This document shows positions 41,705-50,114 of a stretch of DNA of 64,000 nucleotides, in pieces; position 1 is the first letter of the stretch; the number at the start of each line of letters is the position of its first letter. The position numbers and the translations under genes are program-made. The notes beneath the pieces were generated by a model. The model was not told where the DNA came from. It made no database searches and saw nothing but the letters and a program-made list of their open reading frames with translations. Source of the DNA: Lachnospiraceae bacterium KM106-2 (GTDB lineage: Bacteria; Bacillota; Clostridia; Lachnospirales; Lachnospiraceae); the NCBI GenBank assembly GCA_009731425.1, contig AP018794.1, positions 2,425,960 through 2,489,959 on the forward strand. The letters run 5' to 3'.

Positions 41705-43789
41705 ATGAGTATTTCACGTCGTGACTTTTTAAAGGGCACTGCAGCAGGCGCCCTAAGTCTTACAACAATGGGTCTATTAGGAGGATGTTCTTCTAATGAC
41801 GACACTAAAACAAATAATAATAATGGGGCTACCGCTACAACACAACCAACTACAACAACTGTTTCTGATGGAACACCTGCTTGGTTAGGAACTGCTCCTA
41901 GCGTAAAAGACAGCCAAATCAAAGATACTTGGAAAACAAGCTTATTAATTATTGGTGCCGGTAATGGTGGTTTAATGGCAGCAGTTAAAGCAGCTGATCT
42001 AGGAATCGATTTCCGTATCATCGAACAAAACTCAGTTATCTGTGATACAAGAAAATGGTATGGTGCGATCAACACGAAAGATTGTAAAGAAGCTGGCTTA
42101 AAAGTAGATACAGCAAAATTACGTTCTGAATTCTCTCGTTACGCATCAGGTAAAATTGATCAAAGAGTATTCAATGTATGGTTAAAAGAATCTGCAGCAA
42201 TGCATGATTATGTATCTCCTATCTTAAAGAAATACGACTTCGTATGTGATTTTTCAACTGATACTGGTAAAGACGCAGAAGGCGAAACACTTTACTACCG
42301 TCCAGCACAAGAACATTACTGGCACATAAAAGATGAAAAATCTAAATACGCTACTTGGAGCCGTAACACAGTATTTGAAGATGTAATCAAGAAAAAAGGT
42401 TACGGAGTTGACTTCAATACTAGTTTGGTAGAACTTGTAAAAGATGGTAAGAAAATCACTGGAGCGATCGTTCAAAATGTAGAAACAGAAGAATACATTA
42501 AAATCGAAGCTGAAGCGGTTCTTATCGCAACTGGCGGTTACCCAGGTAATCCAGAAATGATCGAAGCAATTGCTCCTACAACTGCAGCTTGTGTAACTGC
42601 ATGTAGTTTCAATCCTTCTGATAGAGGCCAAGGAATCAAAGCAGCTATGTGGGCTGGTGCAGCAAAAGATATCGAAAGTGCACCAATGATCTTCGACCGT
42701 GGTCTTGTTGCTCCAGGCGTTGATGCTGGTTATGAAACTGATAAAGACGGAAACAAAGCATTCCGCGGTAAAGTTAGACAGTTTAATCCAGGTACTCAGC
42801 CATTCATGAAAGTTAACCGTGACGGTGTACGTTTTGCAAATGAACACTGCCCATACAATGATATTACTTTTGCAGCTTCAACTCAAAAAGGTGGCGTTTA
42901 TGCACAGATCTTCGATAGCAATGTCTTAGAAGACGTTCAACGTTTCAATACATTAGGATGTTCTGCAATGACTCGTAAAATGGGTCCAGCTCTTCTTGCT
43001 GAAGGCGGTCCAATCGATCAAAACATCAAAGATGGTTACCTTATGAAAGCTGATACAATCGAAGAATTAGCTGATAAATTAGGATTTGAAGGCGATGCTA
43101 AGAAGGCATTCTTAAAATCGGTTGAAAAATACAATAAATACTATGACAAGCAAGAAGATGAAGAATTCGGTAAACCAGCTTATACTTTATCTGCAATTCG
43201 TAAAGGACCTTTCTACGGTGGCTGGTTAGGCGGAAGCTTACTTACTACTTGTGATGGTATTCGTATCAACGATGATATGCAAGCATTAACTCCAGAAGGT
43301 GATGTATTAGAAGGTTTATATGTAACTGGTGATGCTTCTGGTTCTATGTTCGCTAATAACTACCCAGAATTAATGCCAGGTGTTGCATGTGGACGTACTT
43401 TAACATTCGCACTTCATGCAGTAGACAAAATGGTTAAAGATGGTATGAAGACTGGTGTTGGTCCTAGTGATGAACTTAAGAAAGCTCAAAAAGAACAAGT
43501 TGTGCCTATGACTGCTGAAGGATTAAAAGATGGTACTTACAAAGCAACTGGTAAAGGTATCGAAGGAGATATCCCAGTATCTGTAACAATCAAAGGTGGA
43601 AAGATCACTAAGATCGATGCAGATTACTCTAAAGAAACTCCATCTATCGGTGTTGTTCATGGTAAGACAATCGTTGAATTAATCGAAAAAGCAAATGGTA
43701 CAGTAGGTGTAGATGCAATCTCTGGTGCAACTATCACAACTGGTGCTATCATCAAGGCTGTTAACAAATGTCTTGCTCAAGCTAAATAA
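41705..43789 (+). CDS. Tat-exported, FMN-linked FAD reductase lipoprotein (fumarate reductase/urocanate reductase family)
   Basis: The ATG at 41705 follows GAGGAGGAAATAGCA. The N-terminus has a twin-arginine motif SRRDFLKG (residues 4-11) and a lipobox LLGGC (Cys28), so it is a Tat lipoprotein. FAD-binding IIGAGNGGLMAA follows, and the FAD/substrate domain ends NYPELMPGVACGRTLTF. The C-terminal FMN_bind domain has DAISGAT (670-676), where ApbE would attach FMN to Thr676. Such proteins are terminal reductases of extracytoplasmic respiration. The usual fumarate-site Arg context (GxxHGxNRLG) is replaced by MPGVACGR, so the electron acceptor is unknown. No ApbE gene is in the window. Confidence 0.92.
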   Translation: MSISRRDFLKGTAAGALSLTTMGLLGGCSSNDDTKTNNNNGATATTQPTTTTVSDGTPAWLGTAPSVKDSQIKDTWKTSLLIIGAGNGGLMAAVKAADLGIDFRIIEQNSVICDTRKWYGAINTKDCKEAGLKVDTAKLRSEFSRYASGKIDQRVFNVWLKESAAMHDYVSPILKKYDFVCDFSTDTGKDAEGETLYYRPAQEHYWHIKDEKSKYATWSRNTVFEDVIKKKGYGVDFNTSLVELVKDGKKITGAIVQNVETEEYIKIEAEAVLIATGGYPGNPEMIEAIAPTTAACVTACSFNPSDRGQGIKAAMWAGAAKDIESAPMIFDRGLVAPGVDAGYETDKDGNKAFRGKVRQFNPGTQPFMKVNRDGVRFANEHCPYNDITFAASTQKGGVYAQIFDSNVLEDVQRFNTLGCSAMTRKMGPALLAEGGPIDQNIKDGYLMKADTIEELADKLGFEGDAKKAFLKSVEKYNKYYDKQEDEEFGKPAYTLSAIRKGPFYGGWLGGSLLTTCDGIRINDDMQALTPEGDVLEGLYVTGDASGSMFANNYPELMPGVACGRTLTFALHAVDKMVKDGMKTGVGPSDELKKAQKEQVVPMTAEGLKDGTYKATGKGIEGDIPVSVTIKGGKITKIDADYSKETPSIGVVHGKTIVELIEKANGTVGVDAISGATITTGAIIKAVNKCLAQAK

Positions 43790-43820
43790 TTAATACAACC
43801 TTATATATAATATGTAAGCA

Positions 43821-43853
43821 AAAAAGAGTTTGGTTTCTAACCAAACTCTTTTT
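43821..43853. terminator. Bidirectional terminator after the flavoprotein
   Basis: Perfect 15-bp stem AAAAAGAGTTTGGTT / AACCAAACTCTTTTT with a 3-base loop. Confidence 0.92.
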
Positions 43854-44135
43854 CTATGTATAAGACTTCTCATATTCTTCATTCAGCCAGTCTACGGCTG
43901 CACTCTTTCCTTCTTCGCTAAATGCAAACTCCCTGCTCTGCTTCTTCTCTTCCTCTGTATGATCATATGCATATGGTCCAGGCCATACCGTTACAAGCAG
44001 CTTCGCTTCCTTTTTCTCCTCTTCAACCTCATGCTCTACTTTCATCATACGATAACGCATGTTACCATCACTTCCTGTAAAAGCTTCTCCATAATCAAAA
44101 AAATGTAAGGTTAATATCGATTCTTTTTTAATCAT
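43854..44135 (-). CDS. Conserved-looking hypothetical protein, 93 residues
   Basis: Not recognised. A small, highly charged cytosolic protein (MIKKESILTLHFFDYGEAFT; then VTVWPGPYAYDHTEEEKK; tail AVDWLNEEYEKSYT). It ends right at a strong terminator and has AGGACAGAGAGAAG upstream of the start. It is convergent with the flavoprotein gene. The sequence looks protein-like and not a shadow, since no gene is opposite. Confidence 0.7.
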   Translation of the reverse strand: MIKKESILTLHFFDYGEAFTGSDGNMRYRMMKVEHEVEEEKKEAKLLVTVWPGPYAYDHTEEEKKQSREFAFSEEGKSAAVDWLNEEYEKSYT

Positions 44136-44311
44136 TTCTTCTCTCTGTCCTCCCTGCTGTAATCTATTTTACCGAATATCTTCCATTTTTGCTTACTTCC
44201 ATATTAAAACATTACTTTTTGCAATATACACCTTACTATTTTCTATATGTTTATTCAAATAATGCTCTATAATAAGAATTAAAGAAATAAGAAAGCAAGG
44301 AGATCCTATTT

Positions 44312-45160
44312 ATGTATATTGATTATAGTTCTATCAGTAATGCACCATCTACTAAAATAATCATATTAAACCTTATGCCTTTAAAGGAAGATACCGAGAA
44401 ACAATTAATCACTTGTCTCTCACATGCTCCTATGCCAATGCAGGTCACTTTTTTAACGACTGCAACTTATGAATGCAAGCATACATCCAAAGAACATATG
44501 GATCGTTTATATAAAACTTTAGATCAAGTTCGTGATATGGATTTTGATGGAATGATCATTACAGGAGCACCTGTAGAACAATTAGAATTCCAGGACGTGA
44601 TCTATTGGAATGAACTTACCGAAATCATGGATTGGGCCGATACCCATGTAAAATCAACTCTTCATATCTGTTGGGGTGCTCAGGCCGGAATCTATCATCA
44701 TTACGGAGTTGCAAAGAAAGCATTAGCTTCTAAACTCTCTGGTGTGTATACGACGAAACTATCCGATAACGAAACACATTTATTTGACGGTTTTGATGGG
44801 ACCTTCACTTGTCCTCATTCTCGTCATACTACTGTAAGCAAAGAAGAGATTGAACAAGTCCCTGAATTAGTTGTACTTGCAGAATCCAAGGAAACTGACG
44901 TATTTATTGCAGCTTCAAAAGATCACAAACATGTTTTTGTATTCGGTCATCCAGAATATGATCGTGACACGTTAGATAAAGAATATCGTAGAGATCTACA
45001 TAAAGTAGATTGTACTCCTCACATTCCTTATCATTATTATCCTGACAATGACATGAATCAGAAACCAATCTACTCTTGGCACAAGGATGCTTGTAATTTC
45101 TATCGCAACTGGGTTAAAAATTATGTCATGGAACAAGTTCCTGCATATTCGAATCGATAA
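44312..45160 (+). CDS. metA: Homoserine O-acetyltransferase (MetA family), N-terminally short
   Basis: A 282-residue enzyme activating homoserine for methionine synthesis. Catalytic residues are Cys120 (HICWGAQAG), His213 and Glu215 (GHPEYD), each exactly 22 positions lower than in Bacillus MetA (142, 235, 237), so the usual N-terminal helix is missing. AAGGAG right before this ATG fixes the start. Glu89 after GAPV, equivalent to the acyl-selecting Glu111, predicts acetyl-CoA rather than succinyl-CoA as donor. No S-box or T-box was seen in the 176 bases upstream. Confidence 0.9.
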   Translation: MYIDYSSISNAPSTKIIILNLMPLKEDTEKQLITCLSHAPMPMQVTFLTTATYECKHTSKEHMDRLYKTLDQVRDMDFDGMIITGAPVEQLEFQDVIYWNELTEIMDWADTHVKSTLHICWGAQAGIYHHYGVAKKALASKLSGVYTTKLSDNETHLFDGFDGTFTCPHSRHTTVSKEEIEQVPELVVLAESKETDVFIAASKDHKHVFVFGHPEYDRDTLDKEYRRDLHKVDCTPHIPYHYYPDNDMNQKPIYSWHKDACNFYRNWVKNYVMEQVPAYSNR

Positions 45161-45184
45161 GAAACACTCTCTGATATTGTAGTA

Positions 45185-45225
45185 TAAAAAAAAGAAGGAA
45201 TCATACTTGATTCCTTCTTTTTTTA
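45185..45225. terminator. Bidirectional terminator between metA and msrAB
   Basis: AAAAGAAGGAATCA / TGATTCCTTCTTTT stem with long A and T tracts. Confidence 0.92.
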
Positions 45226-46173
45226 TAACCATTTTAAATATGCTCCGTATCCCCTTTTCTCCATTTCTTCTTTCGGAATGAATTCTAAGGCAGCTGAATT
45301 AATGTAATACCGTAATCCACCACTTTCCATAGGGCCGTCCGGAAATACGTGACCTAGATGAGAATTGGCATGTCGGCTTCTCACTTCCGTTCGAAACATT
45401 CCATGACTCCGGTCCTCGATACTCTTTATAAAACCTTCATTGATCGGTTTTGTAAATGCTGGCCATCCACATCCTGAATTATATTTATCCTTTGAAGAAA
45501 ACAATGGTTTCTTATTTACAATATCCACATAGATACCTTCTTCAAAATGATCATCAAATTCATTCTGATATGGCGGTTCAGTACCATTCTCCTGAGTTAC
45601 CTTATATTGCAGAGGAGACAGTTTTTCTCGCAGATTTACTCTCTCCTCTTGCGTCTTCTCCCAGTGTTCTTTGGCGAATTTCTCTCGTCCCGAACCTTCC
45701 TGGTATCTTCGATAACCAAATGGGTTCTTTTTATAATAATCCTGATGATATTCTTCTGCCGGATAGAATTCCTTGGCAGGAAGAACCTTGGTTGCGATCC
45801 TCTTATCAAATCGCTTACTTTCTTCTAATTCTTTAATATAAGCAAGGGCTGTCTCTTTTTGTAAATTGTCATAATAAAACACGGCTGTCTCATAACTCTT
45901 ACCACGATCATAAAACTGGCCGCCCTCATCCGTAGGATCAATACTTCGAAAAAAAGCATCTACTAATTCAACATAATCGATGATCTCTTCCTCATAAGTA
46001 ATCTCTACCGCCTCATAATGCCCTGTATTACCGCTGCATACTTGCTCATAAGAAGGAGATTCCACGTCTCCTCCTGTATAACCTACAATAACTTTATTCA
46101 CTCCGTTATAGGCATCAAACGGCTTTACCATACACCAGAAGCAGCCACCTGCAAACATTGCTTTCTTTTCCAT
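45223..46173 (-). CDS. msrAB: Peptide methionine sulfoxide reductase MsrA/MsrB fusion with altered MsrB active site
   Basis: A 316-residue fusion. The MsrA domain (1-155) has the nucleophile Cys11 in GGCFWC. The MsrB domain (about 180-316) has SGCGWPAF and [11 protein letters not shown], but the expected RYCINSAA is RYYINSAA: Tyr290 (TAC at 45304-45306, minus strand) replaces the catalytic Cys, a single G-to-A change from TGC. The S-epimer reduction should be intact and the R-epimer reduction lost, unless this is an error. There is no signal peptide, so it is cytosolic. Single gene. Confidence 0.92.
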   Translation of the reverse strand: MEKKAMFAGGCFWCMVKPFDAYNGVNKVIVGYTGGDVESPSYEQVCSGNTGHYEAVEITYEEEIIDYVELVDAFFRSIDPTDEGGQFYDRGKSYETAVFYYDNLQKETALAYIKELEESKRFDKRIATKVLPAKEFYPAEEYHQDYYKKNPFGYRRYQEGSGREKFAKEHWEKTQEERVNLREKLSPLQYKVTQENGTEPPYQNEFDDHFEEGIYVDIVNKKPLFSSKDKYNSGCGWPAFTKPINEGFIKSIEDRSHGMFRTEVRSRHANSHLGHVFPDGPMESGGLRYYINSAALEFIPKEEMEKRGYGAYLKWL

Positions 46174-46247
46174 TGGGCTTTCTCTCCTTACCTTTCGTAA
46201 TAGATTTTCCCCAAAAGACTAAGATTTCATTACAACTCTTAATAAAC

Positions 46248-48293
46248 TTACAATAGATTACTCTTATCTCCCATGTGTACGATAAAGAGTTCATGAAGTG
46301 CTCGAGTGGCAGCTACATAAAGCAATTTTGCATGTCCATCATCTGCTGGATAATCTTTTTTTGTAGGATTATAGATAATTACTGCATCAAATTCTAATCC
46401 CTTTGTATACTCTACCGGAAGTACCATGATTCCTTGTTTAAATTCTGCTTTCTCCAGATCACTCTCCTCGATGGTAATCTTACTTGCAAGATGCTTGGAT
46501 ACTTCCTTTGCTTCCTCTGCATTTCTACAGACAACTGCAATGGTATCGTGGCCATCTTTCTGCCATTGATTTAATATTTTCACGCAAGTATCTATCATCT
46601 TCTTCTCATCCTTACACTCTCTCACCGATACAGGATTACCATGACGAATGATCGGTTCGATCGGATAGCTAGAAAAAGATCCATGTTCTAATATCTTCTG
46701 TGCATAATCGGATATCTCAACTGTATTACGATAACTCTTGGACAAGATTCCAAAGCTATCCTTGGAATTAGTCAAAATCAATTTCTTTAACTCTTCCCAG
46801 TCATTTAACCCAAAACCGAAACGAATATTCTGAGATACATCTCCCATAATGGTAAAAGTACAATCCGGAATACAATAATGGAGTACTGAGTATGCCATCA
46901 TTCCAAAATCCTGTGCCTCATCTACAACAATATGATGTGCTTCTCTAATTGGATCAGTCTCTTTGACCCGCTTGTATAGATAAGCTAATGCTGCAAGATC
47001 ATATACATCAAATTCTTTCTGCGACTTAGCTGGCGCAAGATCCTGTTCCATTAAAAACTGTTGGTATATATCGTAGATAGACCGTTTCCACTTCTTACTG
47101 CCAAACATAAGAGCATATTCTCTTAATAGTTTTCTTTTTTCTTCTGCCGTATACGTAATGTCCCTGCCGGTGATCTGATTCTTCAGCTTGCTGATCACAC
47201 GCTTATTTAGAGCATTGATCTTCGATTGCACGGAAACGCTCGGATTCTCCTCCCTATAGCATTTTATCTGTTCGGATGAGTACAGTATCGAATTCTTTAA
47301 ATAAATGTCATCTTGGGGTATTGTAGCCTCTTCCAGACGGTTACAAAATTGCTGTAATTCCTGGTACCAACTTAACGTACCTTTTTTCACGTTTTCAATT
47401 TTACAAGGAACCACTTTATATTTCTTTTCATCCCATTCCTCATAGAGCAGTCTGATAAATAACTGTTCCATTGTCATCTGCTTTACTCCATATACATCAA
47501 GATCCGGTAGCACACCGGTAATATAATTAAGTAAAATTCGATTACTTCCAATAATATAGAAATCTTCTGATCGAAAATCCTTTTCATAATTATAGAGAAT
47601 ATATGAAATTCGGTGCATGGCTACGGTTGTCTTACCGCTGCCGGCTACCCCTTGCACTACCATGTTGCGATAAGGGGATTTTCTGATAATATCATTTTGT
47701 TCTTTCTGAATCGTGGCAATGATCTCTCCCAATACCGCTTCCTTATTTTTAGCTAGATATTTTGTCAGAAGCTCATCATTTGCGACTACTTCCGAATCAT
47801 AATAATCAACCAGCTCTTCTCCAGCGATTTCATACGTTCTTTTCTTCTTTAGATCGATCGTATACGTTTGTTTTCCCGGTGCTGTATACGAACACTCTCC
47901 AAGTCCATTTTCATAATAAACATTAGCGATCGGAGCACGCCAATCGACAACCATGATATGAGTAGTATCTTTCATTACACCTCCTTTTCCAACATAGAAA
48001 GTTTCAATCTCTCGATCACCATCCTGAATATCAATTCGCCCGAAATATGGTTTCTTTAGTGCACGTTTATTCTTGGAAAGTGCAGTTTTCATATTTTCGT
48101 TCATGGTAATCGTATTATTCAGTTCCGTAAATACTTCTGGATCATCATCACGATAGCGCTCATACATATCCTGGATATCTGCGCTCATGGTATGAATCTC
48201 TTTTTGGTATGCATCAATATTAGCTTTGATGATACCCAAACAGTCTTTTAAATGCTTCTCTTCCTGCATTCGATCTGTTAGCTGGTTTGTCAT
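46248..48293 (-). CDS. helD: HelD-like RNA polymerase-recycling ATPase (UvrD/Rep superfamily)
   Basis: The ATG at 48293 (MTNQLTDRMQEEKHLKDCL) has AAAGGAGGAGACC upstream, giving 681 residues. An N-terminal coiled-coil arm (about 10-80) is followed by the HelD-specific YFGRIDI and WRAPIANVYY, Walker A GVAGSGKTT (215-223), the VVDEAQDF motif and C-terminal VAATRALHELF. HelD uses ATP to pry stalled RNA polymerase off DNA. The longer frame to 48404 adds unrelated residues. Confidence 0.92.
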   Translation of the reverse strand: MTNQLTDRMQEEKHLKDCLGIIKANIDAYQKEIHTMSADIQDMYERYRDDDPEVFTELNNTITMNENMKTALSKNKRALKKPYFGRIDIQDGDREIETFYVGKGGVMKDTTHIMVVDWRAPIANVYYENGLGECSYTAPGKQTYTIDLKKKRTYEIAGEELVDYYDSEVVANDELLTKYLAKNKEAVLGEIIATIQKEQNDIIRKSPYRNMVVQGVAGSGKTTVAMHRISYILYNYEKDFRSEDFYIIGSNRILLNYITGVLPDLDVYGVKQMTMEQLFIRLLYEEWDEKKYKVVPCKIENVKKGTLSWYQELQQFCNRLEEATIPQDDIYLKNSILYSSEQIKCYREENPSVSVQSKINALNKRVISKLKNQITGRDITYTAEEKRKLLREYALMFGSKKWKRSIYDIYQQFLMEQDLAPAKSQKEFDVYDLAALAYLYKRVKETDPIREAHHIVVDEAQDFGMMAYSVLHYCIPDCTFTIMGDVSQNIRFGFGLNDWEELKKLILTNSKDSFGILSKSYRNTVEISDYAQKILEHGSFSSYPIEPIIRHGNPVSVRECKDEKKMIDTCVKILNQWQKDGHDTIAVVCRNAEEAKEVSKHLASKITIEESDLEKAEFKQGIMVLPVEYTKGLEFDAVIIYNPTKKDYPADDGHAKLLYVAATRALHELFIVHMGDKSNLL

Positions 48294-48504
48294 CTTGGTC
48301 TCCTCCTTTGTCCGACACATTAACTTTGCCTGTCTTGTAAATATTCTTCCAGGTTTACATACAGACGGTTTTAATTGTCGTAAGTCACTGTTTATCAGTT
48401 GCAAAGACCATTATACTGCAACAAGAAAAAAATGGTAGACTTTATTTTATCGATATGGTATCATGGATAATGAAGTTTGGGTTAAATTATCTTTATACAT
48501 AAAT
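48294..48504 (+). other. Gap upstream of helD, possible small RNA start
   Basis: No gene. It includes the helD promoter, reading left. On the plus strand, TAGACT and TATCAT 17 bases apart (about 48433-48461) could drive a short transcript that ends at the plus-strand terminator at 48505-48549. Weak evidence. Confidence 0.25.
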
Positions 48505-48549
48505 AGCGTATCTTGAAATCGAATTCTCGATTACTGATACGCTTTTTTA
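48505..48549 (+). terminator. Orphan plus-strand terminator
   Basis: AGCGTATC/GATACGCT outer stem, AATCGA/TCGATT inner stem, then a T-run. No plus-strand gene lies upstream for thousands of bases, so it may end a small RNA. Confidence 0.75.
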
Positions 48550-48572
48550 TTTGCTTATTTATATAAAAAAAT

Positions 48573-48614
48573 AAAAAAGAAGTATATTTCATTCCCGAAA
48601 TATACTTCTTTTTT
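48573..48614. terminator. Terminator of the MerR gene
   Basis: Perfect 18-bp stem (GAAGTATATTTC / GAAATATACTTC with A6/T6 extensions), 6-base loop. Confidence 0.9.
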
Positions 48615-48695
48615 ATCAATAATAATTTTCATTTGAATCTTTTGGCTGTGTATCACTATTTTAATTCCTAAAGTTACTTTAGATGCAAGCTTTTT

Positions 48696-49502
48696 TTATT
48701 TTAAATGAATCCATAGTTCAATATAGGTATTAGTCTCTTTTTCATCATTATCATGAAATAATATAACACCATGTGCTAAACCTTCCGGCTTGATCTTTAG
48801 TTTCTTTAATTTTGTTATCACTGTATTTAAGCACTCTTCCTGCTTTTCAAAAAAAGATTTACATTCGATAACCGTATGAAAACACAATTGCTTTTGTATC
48901 TCAACTACCCCTGCATATCTTGGTAGACGTAAGCGATCAGCTTCTTCCATATTAACAATTAATCCTAAAGTAGCTTTAGGTTTTCCCTTATTTAAACATT
49001 CAAAATCATATAATACACCTATTTTTGTAAATGGCACATGAGTGATCCATTGCTTTGTCACTTCATTTCCCAAATGATCTTCATCAATAATTCTTCCTGC
49101 TGCATCTCCTTTAAACAATACGGCTTCGCACAGCTCTAAATTAAAATTTCCGATCATATTTGGCATGAGATCCAATCGCTTTACATAATCATCTAGATCA
49201 TCTCGTATATGCTGCAAAAACTCTATTTGCTGTTCCACGATATATTTCTGTTTTAATTGGTTTCGAATCATCATATTATGATCGTACGTATGATCTTGAA
49301 ATGCTTCAATAATATCTTTTAATGGCACCTGTCGATTTCTCGATTCCTTACATTGGATCAACTTAATTAAGTCTTCCAGTTCATAATATCGATGGCCGTT
49401 CTCTTCTTTCTTTGTCTTTATTACGCCTTCTTTTTCGTAAAAGTGGATTGCACTTGTGGTCAACCCTAGTAGATTGGCTACTTCTCCGACTTTATACTTC
49501 AT
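48696..49502 (-). CDS. MerR family regulator with effector-binding (GyrI-like) domain
   Basis: A 268-residue transcription factor. The N-terminal MerR winged helix (YKVGEVANLLGLTTSAIHFYEKEGVI; HRYYELEDL) is followed by a coiled-coil dimerisation helix (about 80-115) and a C-terminal domain of about 150 residues with the SHV/GyrI-like layout (VIECKSFFEKQEECLN...). It probably binds a small organic ligand. The 27-residue peptide pair lies upstream and reads away from it. Confidence 0.88.
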   Translation of the reverse strand: MKYKVGEVANLLGLTTSAIHFYEKEGVIKTKKEENGHRYYELEDLIKLIQCKESRNRQVPLKDIIEAFQDHTYDHNMMIRNQLKQKYIVEQQIEFLQHIRDDLDDYVKRLDLMPNMIGNFNLELCEAVLFKGDAAGRIIDEDHLGNEVTKQWITHVPFTKIGVLYDFECLNKGKPKATLGLIVNMEEADRLRLPRYAGVVEIQKQLCFHTVIECKSFFEKQEECLNTVITKLKKLKIKPEGLAHGVILFHDNDEKETNTYIELWIHLK

Positions 49503-49595
49503 GTTAAACCTCCATCGAATCTTAATTGCTCATGTCCTATTATAATGATGTTAAAAAAAAGTATACAAAATTTTTTATTTTTCATCTCATATGTT

Positions 49596-49624
49596 GCATA
49601 TTATCTTTTTTTCTACACATACTA
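49596..49624 (+). promoter_or_regulatory. Forespore (sigma-G/sigma-F-type) promoter
   Basis: GCATA (49596-49600), exactly 17 bases, CATACTA (49618-49624). This agrees very closely with the sigma-G consensus and drives the tandem 27-residue peptide genes. Confidence 0.7.
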
Positions 49625-49662
49625 TTCTTGTAAAACCAATATGAATGTAGGAGGGAACGACG

Positions 49663-49746
49663 ATGAATAATCAAAGTAACCAAAGCATTCAACACTCAGA
49701 GGCCACCGATGGCCACGAAGCCGGAGACGAGCCAATCGAAAGTTAA
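49663..49746 (+). CDS. Small acidic peptide, tandem copy 1 (27 residues)
   Basis: ATG at 49663 with GTAGGAGGGAACGACG upstream. It begins MNNQSNQSIQHSEATDG and ends AGDEPIES. It is hydrophilic, Asn/Gln/Ser-rich at the N-terminus, acidic at the C-terminus, and has no Cys. It is followed by hairpin 49747-49777. The second copy, 163 bp downstream, keeps both ends and length. The forespore promoter suggests a spore core peptide. Function unknown. Confidence 0.7.
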   Translation: MNNQSNQSIQHSEATDGHEAGDEPIES

Positions 49747-49777
49747 GGCTTATAGGATGTAAAAAGTCTTATAAGCC
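49747..49777 (+). repeat. Hairpin of tandem unit 1
   Basis: GGCTTATAGGA / TCTTATAAGCC, 11-bp stem including one G-U pair, directly after the stop codon. Repeated at 49910-49940. No T-run, so it may protect the 3' end or slow polymerase rather than terminate. Confidence 0.75.
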
Positions 49778-49825
49778 GAAAATGGTCTTTTAACAAAGCC
49801 AATATGGATGTAGGAGGGAACGACG

Positions 49826-49909
49826 ATGAATAATCAAAGTAACCAAAACATTCAATACTCAGAGGCCGCCGATGGAAATAGTGCTGGAGACGAGCCAATC
49901 GAAAGTTAA
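49826..49909 (+). CDS. Small acidic peptide, tandem copy 2 (27 residues)
   Basis: ATG at 49826 with the same GTAGGAGGGAACGACG. It begins MNNQSNQNIQYSEAADG and ends AGDEPIES. It differs from copy 1 at six residues, centred on the middle, with synonymous identity elsewhere. It has no promoter of its own and so is probably on the same transcript. Confidence 0.7.
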   Translation: MNNQSNQNIQYSEAADGNSAGDEPIES

Positions 49910-49940
49910 GGCTTATAGGATGTAAAAAGTCTTATAAGCC
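49910..49940 (+). repeat. Hairpin of tandem unit 2
   Basis: Same 11-bp stem as at 49747-49777, directly after the second stop codon. The rest of the gap to 50114 holds a further loose hairpin (AGGGTCTACTTAAGTAAC with TTCTTAAGTGGGCCCT, about 49962-50010), the likely terminator, and the promoter of the nitroreductase gene. Confidence 0.7.
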
Positions 49941-50114
49941 GGAAATTGGATTTTACGAACAAGGGTCTACTTAAGTAACATAGCGATATGTTCTTAAGTG
50001 GGCCCTTTGCTTTTTTATATTCTTATTTTTTTAGATAGACATATACCTTAATGGGATGATACTGTATAAATAATGCATACTATTGTCAAGTAAGAAGAAT
50101 GAGAGGTAACTATT

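Noticed and set aside
41632..42075. 147-codon minus-strand frame at the tat/flavoprotein boundary
   Set aside because: Overlaps the flavoprotein start region and has no ribosome binding site or recognisable domain.
42254..42847. 197-codon minus-strand frame inside the flavoprotein gene
   Set aside because: Shadow of a well supported FAD/FMN reductase; Cys/Phe/Ser-rich nonsense composition.
44136..44311. S-box or T-box leader before metA
   Set aside because: No SAM-I core, no AGGGTGGNACCGCG element and no terminator hairpin.
49638..49946. 163-bp tandem repeat considered as CRISPR or plain satellite
   Set aside because: Only two units, each with ribosome binding site, intact 27-codon frame and post-stop hairpin.
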